A stretch of DNA of 64,000 bases, taken from contig NZ_JAWQFO010000008.1 in assembly GCF_033436665.1 (NCBI RefSeq), positions 62,001 through 126,000 of the forward strand, in the 5' to 3' direction. This document shows, one piece after another, positions 15,316 through 24,141 of the stretch. The translations under genes and the position numbers were made by a program. The notes under the pieces are model-generated. The model searched no databases. It saw nothing but the letters and a program-made list of their open reading frames with translations, and had not been told where the DNA came from. The stretch's first letter is position 1. Each line of letters begins with the position of its first letter. The stretch is from JAWQFO01 sp033436665. Its GTDB lineage: Bacteria; Pseudomonadota; Alphaproteobacteria; Rhodobacterales; Rhodobacteraceae.

Positions 15316-16491
15316 TTAGGGGCGCTCGACGCACATTGCAACACCCATGCCGCCGCCGATGCACAGCGTGGCGAGGCCCTTCTTGGCGTCGCGGCGCTTC
15401 ATCTCGAACAGCAGCGTGTTGAGGATGCGCGCGCCCGAAGCGCCGATCGGGTGGCCGATGGCGATGGCGCCGCCATTCACGTTCACGATGGACGGATCCC
15501 AGCCCATGTCCTTGTTGACCGCACAGGCCTGTGCGGCGAAGGCTTCGTTGGCTTCCACGAGGTCGAGATCCTCGGGCTTCCAGCCGGCTTTTTCCAGCGC
15601 CTTGCGGCTCGCGTAGATCGGACCCGCGCCCATGATCGAGGGGTCGAGGCCCACGGTGGCGTAGCTTGCGATGCGCGCCAGCGGCTCGATGCCGCGCTTT
15701 TCGGCCTCGTCGGCGCTCATCAGCAGGGCAGCGGCGGCACCATCATTCAGGCCCGAGGCGTTGCCGGCGGTCACGGAGCCTTCCTTGGTAAAGGCCGGGC
15801 GCAGCTTCTGCATTGCCTCGATTGTGGCGCCGTGGCGGATGTACTCGTCCTTTTCGACAACCGTGTCGCCCTTGCGGCCTTTCACGGTGAAAGCAACGAT
15901 CTCGTCCTGGAACTTGCCGGCGTTCTGGGCTGCTTCGGCCTTGTTTTGCGAGGCCAGCGCGAATTCGTCCTGCTGGTCGCGGCCGATCTGCCATTTCTCG
16001 GCGACGTTCTCGGCGGTCTGGCCCATGTGGTAGCCGTTGAAGGCGTCCCAGAGCCCGTCCTTGATCATCGTGTCGATGTATTTCATGTCGCCCATCTTGT
16101 GACCGGCGCGCAGGTTCGCGGCGTGAGGCGAGAGCGTCATGTTCTCCTGTCCGCCGGCCGCGACGATTTCGGCGTCGCCGAGCTGGATGTGCTGGGCGGC
16201 GAGCGCCACCGCGCGCAGCCCTGAGCCGCAGACCTGATTGATCGACCAGGCGGCGCTTTGCTGTGGAAGACCGGCGTTAATATGTGCCTGGCGCGCCGGG
16301 TTCTGACCCTGGGCGGCGGTCAGCACCTGCCCGAGGATCGTCTCAGAGACGTCGGCCTTGTCGACGCCGGCGCGGCGGACAACCTCTTCGAGCACGGCGG
16401 CCCCGAGATCGTGCGCGGGCGTGGTGGCGAAGGAACCGCCGAAGCTGCCGACGGCAGTGCGGGCGGCGGATGCAATAACGACGTTGGTCAT
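15316..16491 (-). CDS. phaA: Acetyl-CoA acetyltransferase (beta-ketothiolase) PhaA
   Basis: PhaA condenses two acetyl-CoA to acetoacetyl-CoA for polyhydroxybutyrate synthesis. The 391-residue thiolase has the nucleophilic Cys88 in INQVCGSGLRA, the second active-site region NVNGGAIAIGHPIGASGAR (catalytic His) and the C-terminal catalytic Cys in LCIGGGMGVAM. The start MTNVVIASAARTAVGSFGG is standard. The pair with phaB is the usual Rhodobacteraceae arrangement; the polymerase gene phaC is not in this window. Confidence 0.96.
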   Translation of the reverse strand: MTNVVIASAARTAVGSFGGSFATTPAHDLGAAVLEEVVRRAGVDKADVSETILGQVLTAAQGQNPARQAHINAGLPQQSAAWSINQVCGSGLRAVALAAQHIQLGDAEIVAAGGQENMTLSPHAANLRAGHKMGDMKYIDTMIKDGLWDAFNGYHMGQTAENVAEKWQIGRDQQDEFALASQNKAEAAQNAGKFQDEIVAFTVKGRKGDTVVEKDEYIRHGATIEAMQKLRPAFTKEGSVTAGNASGLNDGAAAALLMSADEAEKRGIEPLARIASYATVGLDPSIMGAGPIYASRKALEKAGWKPEDLDLVEANEAFAAQACAVNKDMGWDPSIVNVNGGAIAIGHPIGASGARILNTLLFEMKRRDAKKGLATLCIGGGMGVAMCVERP

Positions 16492-16672
16492 GATCTGGAT
16501 TGTCCTCTACCGGTGCTGGCCGAGGCATTTCCGCGCGTCACGTCACCGCGAGGCGCGGCGTCCCCGCCCTCTGATCGAGCGTGGTCTTAGCGCATTTGCT
16601 GCAGAGCGGCAACCGACTGCGCCGCCCCGCCGCAACTCTGCCTGATCGGCTGGGAAGGCCGGGAGAGCGACG

Positions 16673-17515
16673 TCAGGCAAGCACGTCGGGATCACCGGCC
16701 CCCGCCCAGGGCGGGCGGGTATCGGCAGCCGCGAAAAGATGTCCCTGCAGGCAGTCGATGCCCATCTCCGCGAGCACCGCCGCATCGTCTTCGGTTTCCA
16801 CGAACTCCGCGACCGTGACCATTTCGAAATGGCGCGCCATGGCGACGATCGCCTGAACGATGCCCATGTTGTCGCGATCCGTCGCGATGCCCCGGATGAA
16901 CTGACCGTCGATCTTGAGGAAGTCGAAGGAAAAGGCCCTGAGATGGCGCAGGCTGGTGTGGCCAGCGCCGAAATCGTCGAGCGCGAAACAGATCCCGTCG
17001 CGCTGCCGGTCGCGCATGAAGGCGCAGATCTCGTCGGGTGCGCGCATCGCAGAGCTTTCGGTGATTTCGAGCACGAGGCGCTCTCCGACCGTCGGGTCGA
17101 GCGCGAGCCAGCGATCCAGCGTGTCGCGCCAGCCGGCGTGGTCGACCGATCGTGCGGAGACGTTGACGGCAAGGCGCAGGCCGGGCACGGCGTGCAGCGC
17201 GCGCATGCCGTGCTCGAGCGCGGCGCAGTCGATGTCGCGGCCGAGCGCCGTGGTTTCGACGACCGGCATGAAGCGACCGGCAGGCAGCAGGTTGCCGGCT
17301 GCGTCACGCACCCGGATCAGCCCTTCGTGCAGGGCGACCCGGGCGGTGTCGCGGGCCTGCATGATCGGCTGGTAGGCCAGAAGCGTGCGCTTGGCGACCA
17401 GCGCTGCGCGCACCGTGTCCAGAATCGCAAGGTCGTCGGTCGAAAGCGAAAAGCCGCTTGCCGGGGGGGTCGCCTGCGTCGTGGTCTGAAGCGGTCGTGC
17501 GGTGATCCGTGTCAT
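16673..17515 (-). CDS. Stand-alone EAL-domain protein, probable cyclic-di-GMP phosphodiesterase
   Basis: The 280-residue protein consists of about 35 unstructured residues and one EAL domain. Signature residues appear in order: EGLIRV (an EGL variant of EAL) near 65, NVSARS, LEITESS, the DDFGAGHTSL motif, LKIDGQFIRG, VAEFVET and CLQGHLF. All metal and catalytic positions expected for an active PDE seem to be filled, so it probably hydrolyses c-di-GMP to pGpG. There is no GGDEF, sensor or membrane part. It is divergent from rpsD. Confidence 0.88.
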   Translation of the reverse strand: MTRITARPLQTTTQATPPASGFSLSTDDLAILDTVRAALVAKRTLLAYQPIMQARDTARVALHEGLIRVRDAAGNLLPAGRFMPVVETTALGRDIDCAALEHGMRALHAVPGLRLAVNVSARSVDHAGWRDTLDRWLALDPTVGERLVLEITESSAMRAPDEICAFMRDRQRDGICFALDDFGAGHTSLRHLRAFSFDFLKIDGQFIRGIATDRDNMGIVQAIVAMARHFEMVTVAEFVETEDDAAVLAEMGIDCLQGHLFAAADTRPPWAGAGDPDVLA

Positions 17516-17797
17516 GTGCGCGTCCTCGATTGCCTGGGATGCAGAGTGACTCGATCCGCTTAAAACGGCGTAAATTTTCGCTATTTGTTCCGGTTCCGTC
17601 CTGCACGTCCGCGGGACGGAACGTCACGGCGGGGGAGCAGGCGATTGACACCGGCGGTTTGCGGCGTATAAGCGCGGCTTCATTGGTGTTGGTGGCTCCC
17701 GCGAGGGATTGCCTGTCGGGCCGGGTCGATGACCCAAGCGCCAGAGGACAACGCCCTTCACCGCGCAACCTGCGCACCACGACGAAGGAGATCAGAG

Positions 17798-18418
17798 GTG
17801 ACCAAACGCACCACTGCCAAATACAAGATCGACCGCCGGATGGGCGAGAACATCTGGGGCCGTCCGAAATCCCCGGTCAACCGCCGCGAGTACGGTCCCG
17901 GCCAGCACGGCCAGCGCCGCAAGGGCAAGCTGAGCGACTTCGGCATCCAGCTGCGCGCCAAGCAGAAACTCAAGGGCTATTACGGCGACCTGACCGAAAA
18001 GCAGTTCCGCCGCATCTACGCCGAGGCCGAGCGCGTCAAGGGCGACACCGGTGAGAACCTCATCGGCCTGCTCGAGCGCCGTCTCGACGCCGTGGTCTAC
18101 CGCGCCAAGTTCGTGCCGACGGTTTTCGCCGCGCGCCAGTTCGTGAACCATGGCCATGTCAAGGTGAACGGCAAGCGGGTCAACATCCCGTCCTACCGTG
18201 TCAAGGAAGGCGACGTGATCGAGGTGCGCGACAAGTCCAAGCAGATGGCCGTGCTGCTCGAGGCCACGCAGCTGCCCGAGCGCGACGTTCCGGACTACAT
18301 TGAGGCGGATCACTTGAAGATGTCCGCGACCTTCGTGCGCACGCCGCACCTGGGGGATGTGCCTTACCCGGTGATGATGGAACCGAACCTCGTCGTCGAA
18401 TTCTACGCGAAGAACTGA
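17798..18418 (+). CDS. rpsD: 30S ribosomal protein S4
   Basis: S4 nucleates assembly of the 30S body by binding 16S rRNA. The start is the GTG at 17798, preceded by GAAGGAGATCAGAG, giving the standard start TKRTTAKYKIDRRMGENIWG and 206 residues. The S4 domain is visible in LLERRLDAVVYRAKF and QFVNHGHVKVNGKRVNIPSY. An upstream in-frame ATG (17729) would add 23 atypical residues. It is monocistronic here, as is usual in alphaproteobacteria, and its terminator touches the N gap. Confidence 0.97.
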   Translation: MTKRTTAKYKIDRRMGENIWGRPKSPVNRREYGPGQHGQRRKGKLSDFGIQLRAKQKLKGYYGDLTEKQFRRIYAEAERVKGDTGENLIGLLERRLDAVVYRAKFVPTVFAARQFVNHGHVKVNGKRVNIPSYRVKEGDVIEVRDKSKQMAVLLEATQLPERDVPDYIEADHLKMSATFVRTPHLGDVPYPVMMEPNLVVEFYAKN

Positions 18419-18443
18419 TCTTCGCATCACGACCCTCCAAGGA

Positions 18444-18469
18444 GGCCGCCCCGGGACACCGGGGCGGCC
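18444..18469 (+). terminator. rpsD terminator hairpin, cut by the assembly gap
   Basis: GGCCGCCCCGG (18444-18454) and CCGGGGCGGCC (18459-18469) form a perfect 11-bp stem with a GACA loop, 25 bp after the rpsD stop. The next base is N. The sequence after the gap begins GGCCTTTTCTTG, so the T tract probably lies just across the gap. Confidence 0.8.
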
Positions 18470-18563
18470 NNNNNNNNNNNNNNNNNNNNNNNNNNNNNNN
18501 NNNNNNNNNNNNNNNNNNNNNNNNNNNNNNNNNNNNNNNNNNNNNNNNNNNNNNNNNNNNNNN
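18470..18563. other. Assembly gap (94 Ns)
   Basis: This is a run of 94 N between the rpsD terminator hairpin and the 3' side of the hydroxyproline dehydratase gene. The left flank ends in GGCC and the right flank starts with GGCC, so the true gap may be small or even an overlap. Confidence 0.99.
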
Positions 18564-18587
18564 GGCCTTTTCTTGTTTCGGGCGTTG

Positions 18588-18654
18588 GCGGGGGCGCTGC
18601 CCCCGGCGCGCTGCGCGCACCTCCCCCGGGATATTTTCGAACCAGAGAAGGGCC
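18588..18654. repeat. Rhodobacteraceae-type GC-rich intergenic repeat (REP-like)
   Basis: The stretch holds two small hairpins, GGGGGC-GCT-GCCCCC (18590-18604) and GCGCG-CTG-CGCGC (18606-18618). The block ACCTCCCCCGGGATATTTTC and a purine-rich tail follow. I recognise this layout as a repeat found many times between genes in Rhodobacteraceae genomes, usually just downstream of a gene; here it follows the dehydratase stop on the minus strand. Only one copy is visible in the window. Confidence 0.6.
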
Positions 18655-18663
18655 GAGAGCCGG

Positions 18664-19694
18664 CTAGGTCTCGCGGGGCCAGGTGTCCGACAGGCGATAG
18701 CCCTGCGGGTAGGGGTCGTCGGGGTCGAGCATGTGCTGGTGGGTTCGGTGATCCAGGCGCGGCCGCTGATCTCGGGGCGGATGGCGGCGCGCACGCCGAC
18801 CCGAGCGGGGCCGAGAATGCGGCCGTGGAATTCCGACCCGATGATGGAAACGCCGGTGAACCGGTCGGCTTCGCCCATCTCGCCGCGGGCCGCGAGCAGC
18901 GCCATGCGGGCCGAGACGGCGGTTCCGGTCGGTGAGCGGTCGATCTTGCCGGGGCGGATCGCGACAACGGATTTTGCGCGCAGGTCCGGGCCGTCACGGG
19001 TTACCGGCCCGGCGAAAAGGCAGAAGGAATGGTGACGCCAGTCGGGCTGTTCGGTATGTGCAAAGGCAAGCTGGTCATTGGCCGCGGCGGTGATGCGCAT
19101 GCCGATTTCGGCGATGGCGCGGGCGTTTTCCGCCTCGAGCGGCAGGTCGAGTGCCGACGGGTCGACCACGACGAAGCTGTCGCCGCCGTAGGCCGTGTCG
19201 ACGGTCAGGGTGCCGATCCCCGCGACCTCGAGCGGGACTGAGAGGCTGTGCGCGAAGGACGGCAGGGTCTCGAGCGTGATGCGGTCGGCCTTGCCGTTGC
19301 GGCAGGCGGCGGACACCCGGACCAGACCGCCGGGGGCTTCGAGCACCATGTCGGTCACCGGCTCGCGCATCGGCACGATCCCGGTGTCGAGCAGGACCGT
19401 GGCGACGCAGATCGCGTTCGAGCCGGACATCGGCGGCGTGTCCTCGGGTTCCATGATGATCCAGGCGGCGTCCGCTTCCGGGTGGCGCGGCGGGACCAGC
19501 AGGTTGACATGGCGAAAGACGCCGCCGCGCGGTTCGTTGAGTACGAAGGCGCGCAGCGCACCGTCTTCGTGGATCCAGCGGCGCTGGTCCCAGAGGGTTT
19601 CACCAGGCGTCGGAGCGACACCGCCGACGATGACGTCGCCGACCTCGCCTTCGGCATGGGCCGACACGACGTGGATGATCTTGGAACTGCGCAT
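18664..19694 (-). pseudogene. Trans-3-hydroxy-L-proline dehydratase (proline racemase family), frameshifted near its 3' end
   Basis: The frame from the ATG at 19694 encodes 310-plus residues of a proline-racemase-family enzyme. The two active-site positions are Ser90 (MSGSNAI) and Thr256 (DRSPTGTAVS) instead of the two Cys of racemases and epimerases. To my knowledge this Ser/Thr pair marks trans-3-hydroxyproline dehydratases, which make pyrroline-2-carboxylate. After GRAWIT the frame goes wrong. Adding one base near 18744-18747 restores the family ending (GTHQHMLDPDDPYPQGYRLS) and a TAG at 18664, giving 343 residues, the normal length. A sequencing or assembly error near the N gap is as likely as a real mutation. 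Confidence 0.85.
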
Positions 19695-19851
19695 GTGGGT
19701 CCCTCGCAACGTTTCGCACGAGGCTGGGCTGCGCGCGCCGCCGTTGCAAGCCACCCTCGACCGCAGGGTCGGGACCGTCCCGGCGTTGACCTGCGGGACC
19801 GGCTCGGGCATCAGCGAAGGCGATCCGGATCAATCCCAGGAGGCCAGACCC

Positions 19852-21270
19852 ATGACCACCTATCCGACCTACGGCCGCATCGACGGCCCGATCGCGATCA
19901 TCGGCTTCGGCTCGATCGGGCGCGGCACGTTGCCGCTGATCGAGCGGCATTTCGACTATGACGCCGACAAGCTGGTGGTGATCGAGCCCGACCCGGGCGT
20001 GCACACTTTCCTCGGCCAGCGCAAGATTCGCCATCTGCAGACGGCGATTACCAGGGAGAACTATCGCGACGTGCTGGGCCAGGTCTTCGCCGAGGGGCAG
20101 GGGTTCTGCGTCAACCTCAGCGTCGACACCTCGTCGCTCGATATCATGCGGTTCTGCCGCGAGATCGGCGTGCTCTACATCGACACGGTTGTCGAGCCCT
20201 GGGCGGGCTTCTATTTTGAGACCACCGAGAACGCCGAGCGCACCAACTACGCGCTGCGTCAGAAGGTCCGCGACGAGAAGGCGGCCAACCCGGGCGGCCC
20301 CACGGCGGTGTCCTGCTGCGGGGCCAACCCGGGCATGGTGAGCTGGTTCGTCAAGGAGGCGCTGCTGACGCTGGCGAAGGATACCGGGCGCGAGGGCGAC
20401 GCCCCGACTGACCGCGCCGGCTGGGCCGGGCTGATGCAGACGCTCGGCGTCAAGGGTGTGCACATCGCCGAACGCGACACCCAGGCGCGCCGGACGCCGC
20501 GGCCGCGCGGTACGTTCGTCAATACCTGGTCGGTCGAGGGCTTCATCGCCGAGGGATTTCAGCCTGCCGAGCTCGGATGGGGCACGCACGAGACCTGGAT
20601 GCCGGAAAACGCGCATGGCTACGACACCGGCTGCCAGGCCGGCATATGGTTCGAGCGCCCGGGTGCGATCACGCGGGTGCATACCTGGTGCCCGACGCCA
20701 GGGCCGCAGTTCGGGTTCCTAGTGACGCACAACGAGGCGATCTCGATCAGCGACTACTACACGGTCGGGGACCCAGGCGCGCCGGAATTCCGGCCGACCT
20801 GCCACTATGCCTACCACCCGTCGGACGACGCGGTGCTGTCGCTGCACGAGATGTTCGGATCCGGTCGCCAGCAGACCCGGCACCACATTCTCGAGGCGGA
20901 CGAGATCGTCGAGGGGATCGACGAGCTGGGCGTGCTGCTCTACGGGCACGAGAAGAACGCGCTCTGGTACGGCTCGCGCCTGTCGAACGCCGAGGCGATG
21001 GAGCTTGCACCCTACCAGAACGCGACCGGGCTTCAGGTCACCTCGGCGGTGCTCGCGGGGATGGTCTGGGCGCTGGAGAACCCGACGGCGGGCATCGTCG
21101 AAACCGACGAGATGGACCACGCGCGCTGTCTCGAGGTGCAGCGGCCCTACCTGGGGCCGGTTGAGGCGCATTACACGGACTGGACTCCACTGCAGGACCG
21201 CTGGGAGCTGTTTCCAGAAGACATCGACGAAAGCGACCCGTGGCAGTTCAGGAACGTGCTGGCAAGCTAG
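19852..21270 (+). CDS. hss: Homospermidine synthase
   Basis: This 472-residue enzyme makes sym-homospermidine from putrescine and/or spermidine with NAD+. Its N-terminal Rossmann motif is IAIIGFGSIGRGTLPLI, and TVVEPWAGFYF, VSCCGANPGMVSWF and TWCPTPGPQFGFLVTHNEA follow. The sequence belongs to the bacterial Hss group related to saccharopine reductases. The ATG at 19852 follows CCCAGGAGGCC. It is divergent from the hydroxyproline dehydratase gene. Homospermidine is a common polyamine of alphaproteobacteria. Confidence 0.94.
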   Translation: MTTYPTYGRIDGPIAIIGFGSIGRGTLPLIERHFDYDADKLVVIEPDPGVHTFLGQRKIRHLQTAITRENYRDVLGQVFAEGQGFCVNLSVDTSSLDIMRFCREIGVLYIDTVVEPWAGFYFETTENAERTNYALRQKVRDEKAANPGGPTAVSCCGANPGMVSWFVKEALLTLAKDTGREGDAPTDRAGWAGLMQTLGVKGVHIAERDTQARRTPRPRGTFVNTWSVEGFIAEGFQPAELGWGTHETWMPENAHGYDTGCQAGIWFERPGAITRVHTWCPTPGPQFGFLVTHNEAISISDYYTVGDPGAPEFRPTCHYAYHPSDDAVLSLHEMFGSGRQQTRHHILEADEIVEGIDELGVLLYGHEKNALWYGSRLSNAEAMELAPYQNATGLQVTSAVLAGMVWALENPTAGIVETDEMDHARCLEVQRPYLGPVEAHYTDWTPLQDRWELFPEDIDESDPWQFRNVLAS

Positions 21271-21347
21271 GCAGATTGCCCCGTGACAACGCCTGCGCCG
21301 CGATCTAGAGACGACGCGGGACAAGAGGTGAACAGGAAGACCCGCAA

Positions 21348-22430
21348 ATGAATACCGCCATTCGCCCGCAACCGGGGATCATGGACATCGCGCTCTACAA
21401 GGGCGGCGCGAGCCATGTGGCGGGGGTCGAGAATGTCGTCAAGCTGAGTTCCAACGAGAACCCGCTTGGCGCGCCCGACGCGGCGGTCGAAGCCTACCGG
21501 CGCGCCTCCTACAACCTGCACCGCTATCCGTCGGCGGATCATGCGCAGTTGCGCGCGGCCATCGCCGAGGTGCACAGGCTCGATGCCGAAAGGATCGTCT
21601 GCGGCGCGGGCTCTGACGAGATCATCGCCTTTCTCTGCCAGGCCTACGCGGGTCCGGGGATGGAGGTGCTGCACACCGCGCATTCCTTCGGCATGTACCC
21701 GATCTCGGCCCGCGCGGCCGGGGCGACGCCGGTCGAGGTGCCGGAGCGCGAGCGTGTCACCGATGTCGACGCGCTGCTTGCGGCCACCACCGAGCGGACC
21801 GCGCTGGTCTTCATTGCCAATCCCAACAATCCCACCGGAACGATGATCGCCGCCTCCGAGATCGCGCGGCTGGCCGACGGACTGCCGAAACAGGCGATCC
21901 TGGTGCTCGACGGGGCCTATGCCGAATATGTCGAGGGCTACGACGGCGGCGCGTCACTCGTCGAGAGCCGCGAGAACATCGTGATGACCCGGACGTTTTC
22001 GAAGATCTATGGGTTGGGCGGCCTGCGGGTCGGCTGGGGCTACGCGCCGGCGGCGATCGTCGAGGTGCTGAACCGCGTGCGCGGGCCGTTCAACCTGTCG
22101 AATGCCGCGCTGGCGGCGGCCGAGGCGGCGGTGCGCGACACCGGCTGGACCGAACACTGCCGGGCCGAGAATGCGCGCTGGCGGACCTGGCTGGGCGATG
22201 CGCTGGCCGAGGTCGGGGTTCCGTCGGACGTGTCGCTTGCCAATTTCGTGCTGGCGCGGTTCTCGTCGCGCGACGAGGCCGAGGCCTGCAACCAGCATCT
22301 CATGGCCCAGGGTCTTCTGGTGCGCCATGCCGCGAGTTTCAACCTGCCCAACTGCCTGCGCATTACCGTGGGCGACGAAAGCGCCTGCCGGCGCATCGTG
22401 CACGCCGTGCGTCAGTTCAAGGACGGCTGA
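21348..22430 (+). CDS. hisC: Histidinol-phosphate aminotransferase family (probable role in aromatic amino acid synthesis)
   Basis: This PLP-dependent class II aminotransferase has 360 residues. The PLP lysine is Lys219 in TFSKIYGLGGLRVGW; SNENPLGAP, ANPNNPTGT and the Tyr in LDGAYAEYV are other conserved blocks. HisC converts imidazole-acetol phosphate to histidinol phosphate, but relatives also transaminate prephenate or phenylpyruvate. It is 2 bp upstream of a prephenate/arogenate dehydrogenase gene, so a tyrosine/phenylalanine role is likely. A strong ribosome site (AGGAAGA) precedes the ATG. Confidence 0.9.
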   Translation: MNTAIRPQPGIMDIALYKGGASHVAGVENVVKLSSNENPLGAPDAAVEAYRRASYNLHRYPSADHAQLRAAIAEVHRLDAERIVCGAGSDEIIAFLCQAYAGPGMEVLHTAHSFGMYPISARAAGATPVEVPERERVTDVDALLAATTERTALVFIANPNNPTGTMIAASEIARLADGLPKQAILVLDGAYAEYVEGYDGGASLVESRENIVMTRTFSKIYGLGGLRVGWGYAPAAIVEVLNRVRGPFNLSNAALAAAEAAVRDTGWTEHCRAENARWRTWLGDALAEVGVPSDVSLANFVLARFSSRDEAEACNQHLMAQGLLVRHAASFNLPNCLRITVGDESACRRIVHAVRQFKDG

Positions 22431-22432
22431 GC

Positions 22433-23353
22433 ATGTCCGTTATCTATGACCGTGTCGCCCTGATCGGGCTGGGTCTCATCGCGTCTTCGATGTTCTGGGC
22501 GATGCGGCGCGCGGGCGTCGCCGGTGAGGTGGCAGGCTATGCGCGCAGCGAGGCCACGCGCGAGACGGCCCGGCGGATCGGGTTGTGCGACCGGGTCTGC
22601 GACACCGCCCGCGAGGCGGTCGAGGGCGCGGACCTTGTTGTCCTGTGCATCCCTGTCGGCGTCATGGGGGACGTGGCGCGCGAGATCGCCCCGGCGCTCA
22701 AGCCGGGTTCCACGGTCACCGATGTGGGGTCGGTCAAGCGCGACGTGATCGACAACGTGGCGCCGGAAATTCCCGATGGCGTGCATTTCGTCGCTGGTCA
22801 TCCGCTGGCAGGCACCGAGCATTCCGGTCCCGAGTCAGGCTTTGCCGAGCTTTTCGACAATCGGTGGACCTTGCTGATTTCCGCCGATGACACCGACCCC
22901 CAGGCCCTTGCGAAGTTGCGGCGCTTCTGGGAGGCTCTTGGCGCAAATGTCGAGGAAATGGACGCCGACCATCATGATCTGGTGCTCGCCGTGACCAGCC
23001 ATGCACCGCACCTGATCGCCTACACGATGGTGGGCGTGGCCGACGACCTGCGCCGCGTCACGGACAGCGAAGTCATCAAGTATTCGGCGGCGGGCTTTCG
23101 CGACTTCACCCGGATCGCGGCGAGCGACCCGACCATGTGGCGCGACGTGTTTCTCAAGAACCGCGAGGCGACGCTGGAAATCCTCGGACGCTTCACCGAA
23201 GAGCTGTTCGCCCTGCAGCGTGCGATCCGGACCGGCGACGGCGATCACCTGCATGCCTACTTCACCCGCACACGCGCCATTCGGCGCGGCATCGTCGAAG
23301 CGGGACAGGATACGGACGCGCCCGACTTCGGTCGAGCGAACCGGCCCAAGTGA
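22433..23353 (+). CDS. tyrC: Prephenate/arogenate dehydrogenase family protein
   Basis: This 306-residue NAD(P)-dependent dehydrogenase converts prephenate or arogenate towards tyrosine. The nucleotide motif is VALIGLGLIASSMFWA; TDVGSVKRDVID and FVAGHPLAGTEHSGPES are typical TyrA blocks (GHPxAGxExSG). HHDLVLAVTSHAPHLIAY is the conserved helical domain entry. Whether prephenate or arogenate is preferred cannot be read from the sequence. It is coupled to hisC (2-bp gap) and overlaps the extensin gene start (GTGA). Confidence 0.93.
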   Translation: MSVIYDRVALIGLGLIASSMFWAMRRAGVAGEVAGYARSEATRETARRIGLCDRVCDTAREAVEGADLVVLCIPVGVMGDVAREIAPALKPGSTVTDVGSVKRDVIDNVAPEIPDGVHFVAGHPLAGTEHSGPESGFAELFDNRWTLLISADDTDPQALAKLRRFWEALGANVEEMDADHHDLVLAVTSHAPHLIAYTMVGVADDLRRVTDSEVIKYSAAGFRDFTRIAASDPTMWRDVFLKNREATLEILGRFTEELFALQRAIRTGDGDHLHAYFTRTRAIRRGIVEAGQDTDAPDFGRANRPK

Positions 23354-24141
23354 TCCGGCCGCTGGCACTGGCGCTGCTTCTGGCGGCGAGTGCGGCGGCG
23401 GCAGCCCCGGATCGATCCCTGCGCCCCGAGGCGCGCCCGGGCGCTAGCCTGGCCGGAACCGTCGTGACGACCCGGCGCGCCGGACCGCCCGGCACCCCCG
23501 CGCGCACGACAGTCGAAACCGCTCAGGCCGAAACGGACAGCCCGCGCTTTTCGCTGCGTCCGCTGTTGCGGTCTCTGGGTGTGGAGAACACCGCGCGCAA
23601 GCAGCGTGCGCTGCGCGCCAAGGGCGCGGTTTGTGGAACCCCCGAGATCCAGGGCGAACGACTGAACACCGTCGCCGGACGTGGCGCCTGCGGCGTGACC
23701 GACGCCGTGCGCGTGCGCTCGGTCTCTGGCGTCGTTCTGAGCCAGCAATCGGTCATGGACTGCCGGACGGCGCAGGTGCTGAACGCCTGGGTCGCCCAAA
23801 GCGCCAAGCCCGTGCTGCGCCGGCGTGGCGGCGGGCTTGCGCGGCTTGAGGTCGCGGCGCATTACGCCTGCCGGGGCCGCAACAACCAGAGCGGCGCGCG
23901 CCTGTCCGAGCATGGCAAGGGCCGCGCCATCGACATCTCGGGGTTCACCCTGCGCGACGGTTACACGATCTCGGTTCTGCGCGGCTGGAACTCGGCCGAT
24001 TTCGGCCCGATGCTGCGAACGATGCACAAACAGGCCTGTGGACCCTTCGGCACCGTGCTGGGGCCCGGATCGGACCGCTTCCACAGCGATCATTTCCATT
24101 TCGACACCGCGCGCTACCGCAGCGGTTCCTACTGCCGCTAG
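23350..24141 (+). CDS. Extensin-family (Extensin-like C-terminal domain) exported protein
   Basis: The GTG at 23350 overlaps the tyrC stop and gives 263 residues with a signal peptide (IRPLALALLLAASAAAAAPD). A Pro/Arg/Thr-rich linker follows, then an Extensin-like_C domain. Its key blocks are CRTAQVLNAWV, the HYACRGRNNQSGARLSEH stretch, GRAIDISGF and FHSDHFHFDTARY. The His/Asp pattern (SEHGKGRAIDI, SDHFHFD) resembles LAS-type D-Ala-D-Ala carboxypeptidases, so peptidoglycan binding or cleavage is plausible. Convergent with the DUF2125 gene, overlapping by 4 bp. Confidence 0.88.
   Translation: MIRPLALALLLAASAAAAAPDRSLRPEARPGASLAGTVVTTRRAGPPGTPARTTVETAQAETDSPRFSLRPLLRSLGVENTARKQRALRAKGAVCGTPEIQGERLNTVAGRGACGVTDAVRVRSVSGVVLSQQSVMDCRTAQVLNAWVAQSAKPVLRRRGGGLARLEVAAHYACRGRNNQSGARLSEHGKGRAIDISGFTLRDGYTISVLRGWNSADFGPMLRTMHKQACGPFGTVLGPGSDRFHSDHFHFDTARYRSGSYCR

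Noticed and set aside
16590..16620. Possible PhaR site (CTGC...GCAG-like) upstream of phaA
   Set aside because: Only a short CTGCAG core with unsuitable spacing; too weak to report.
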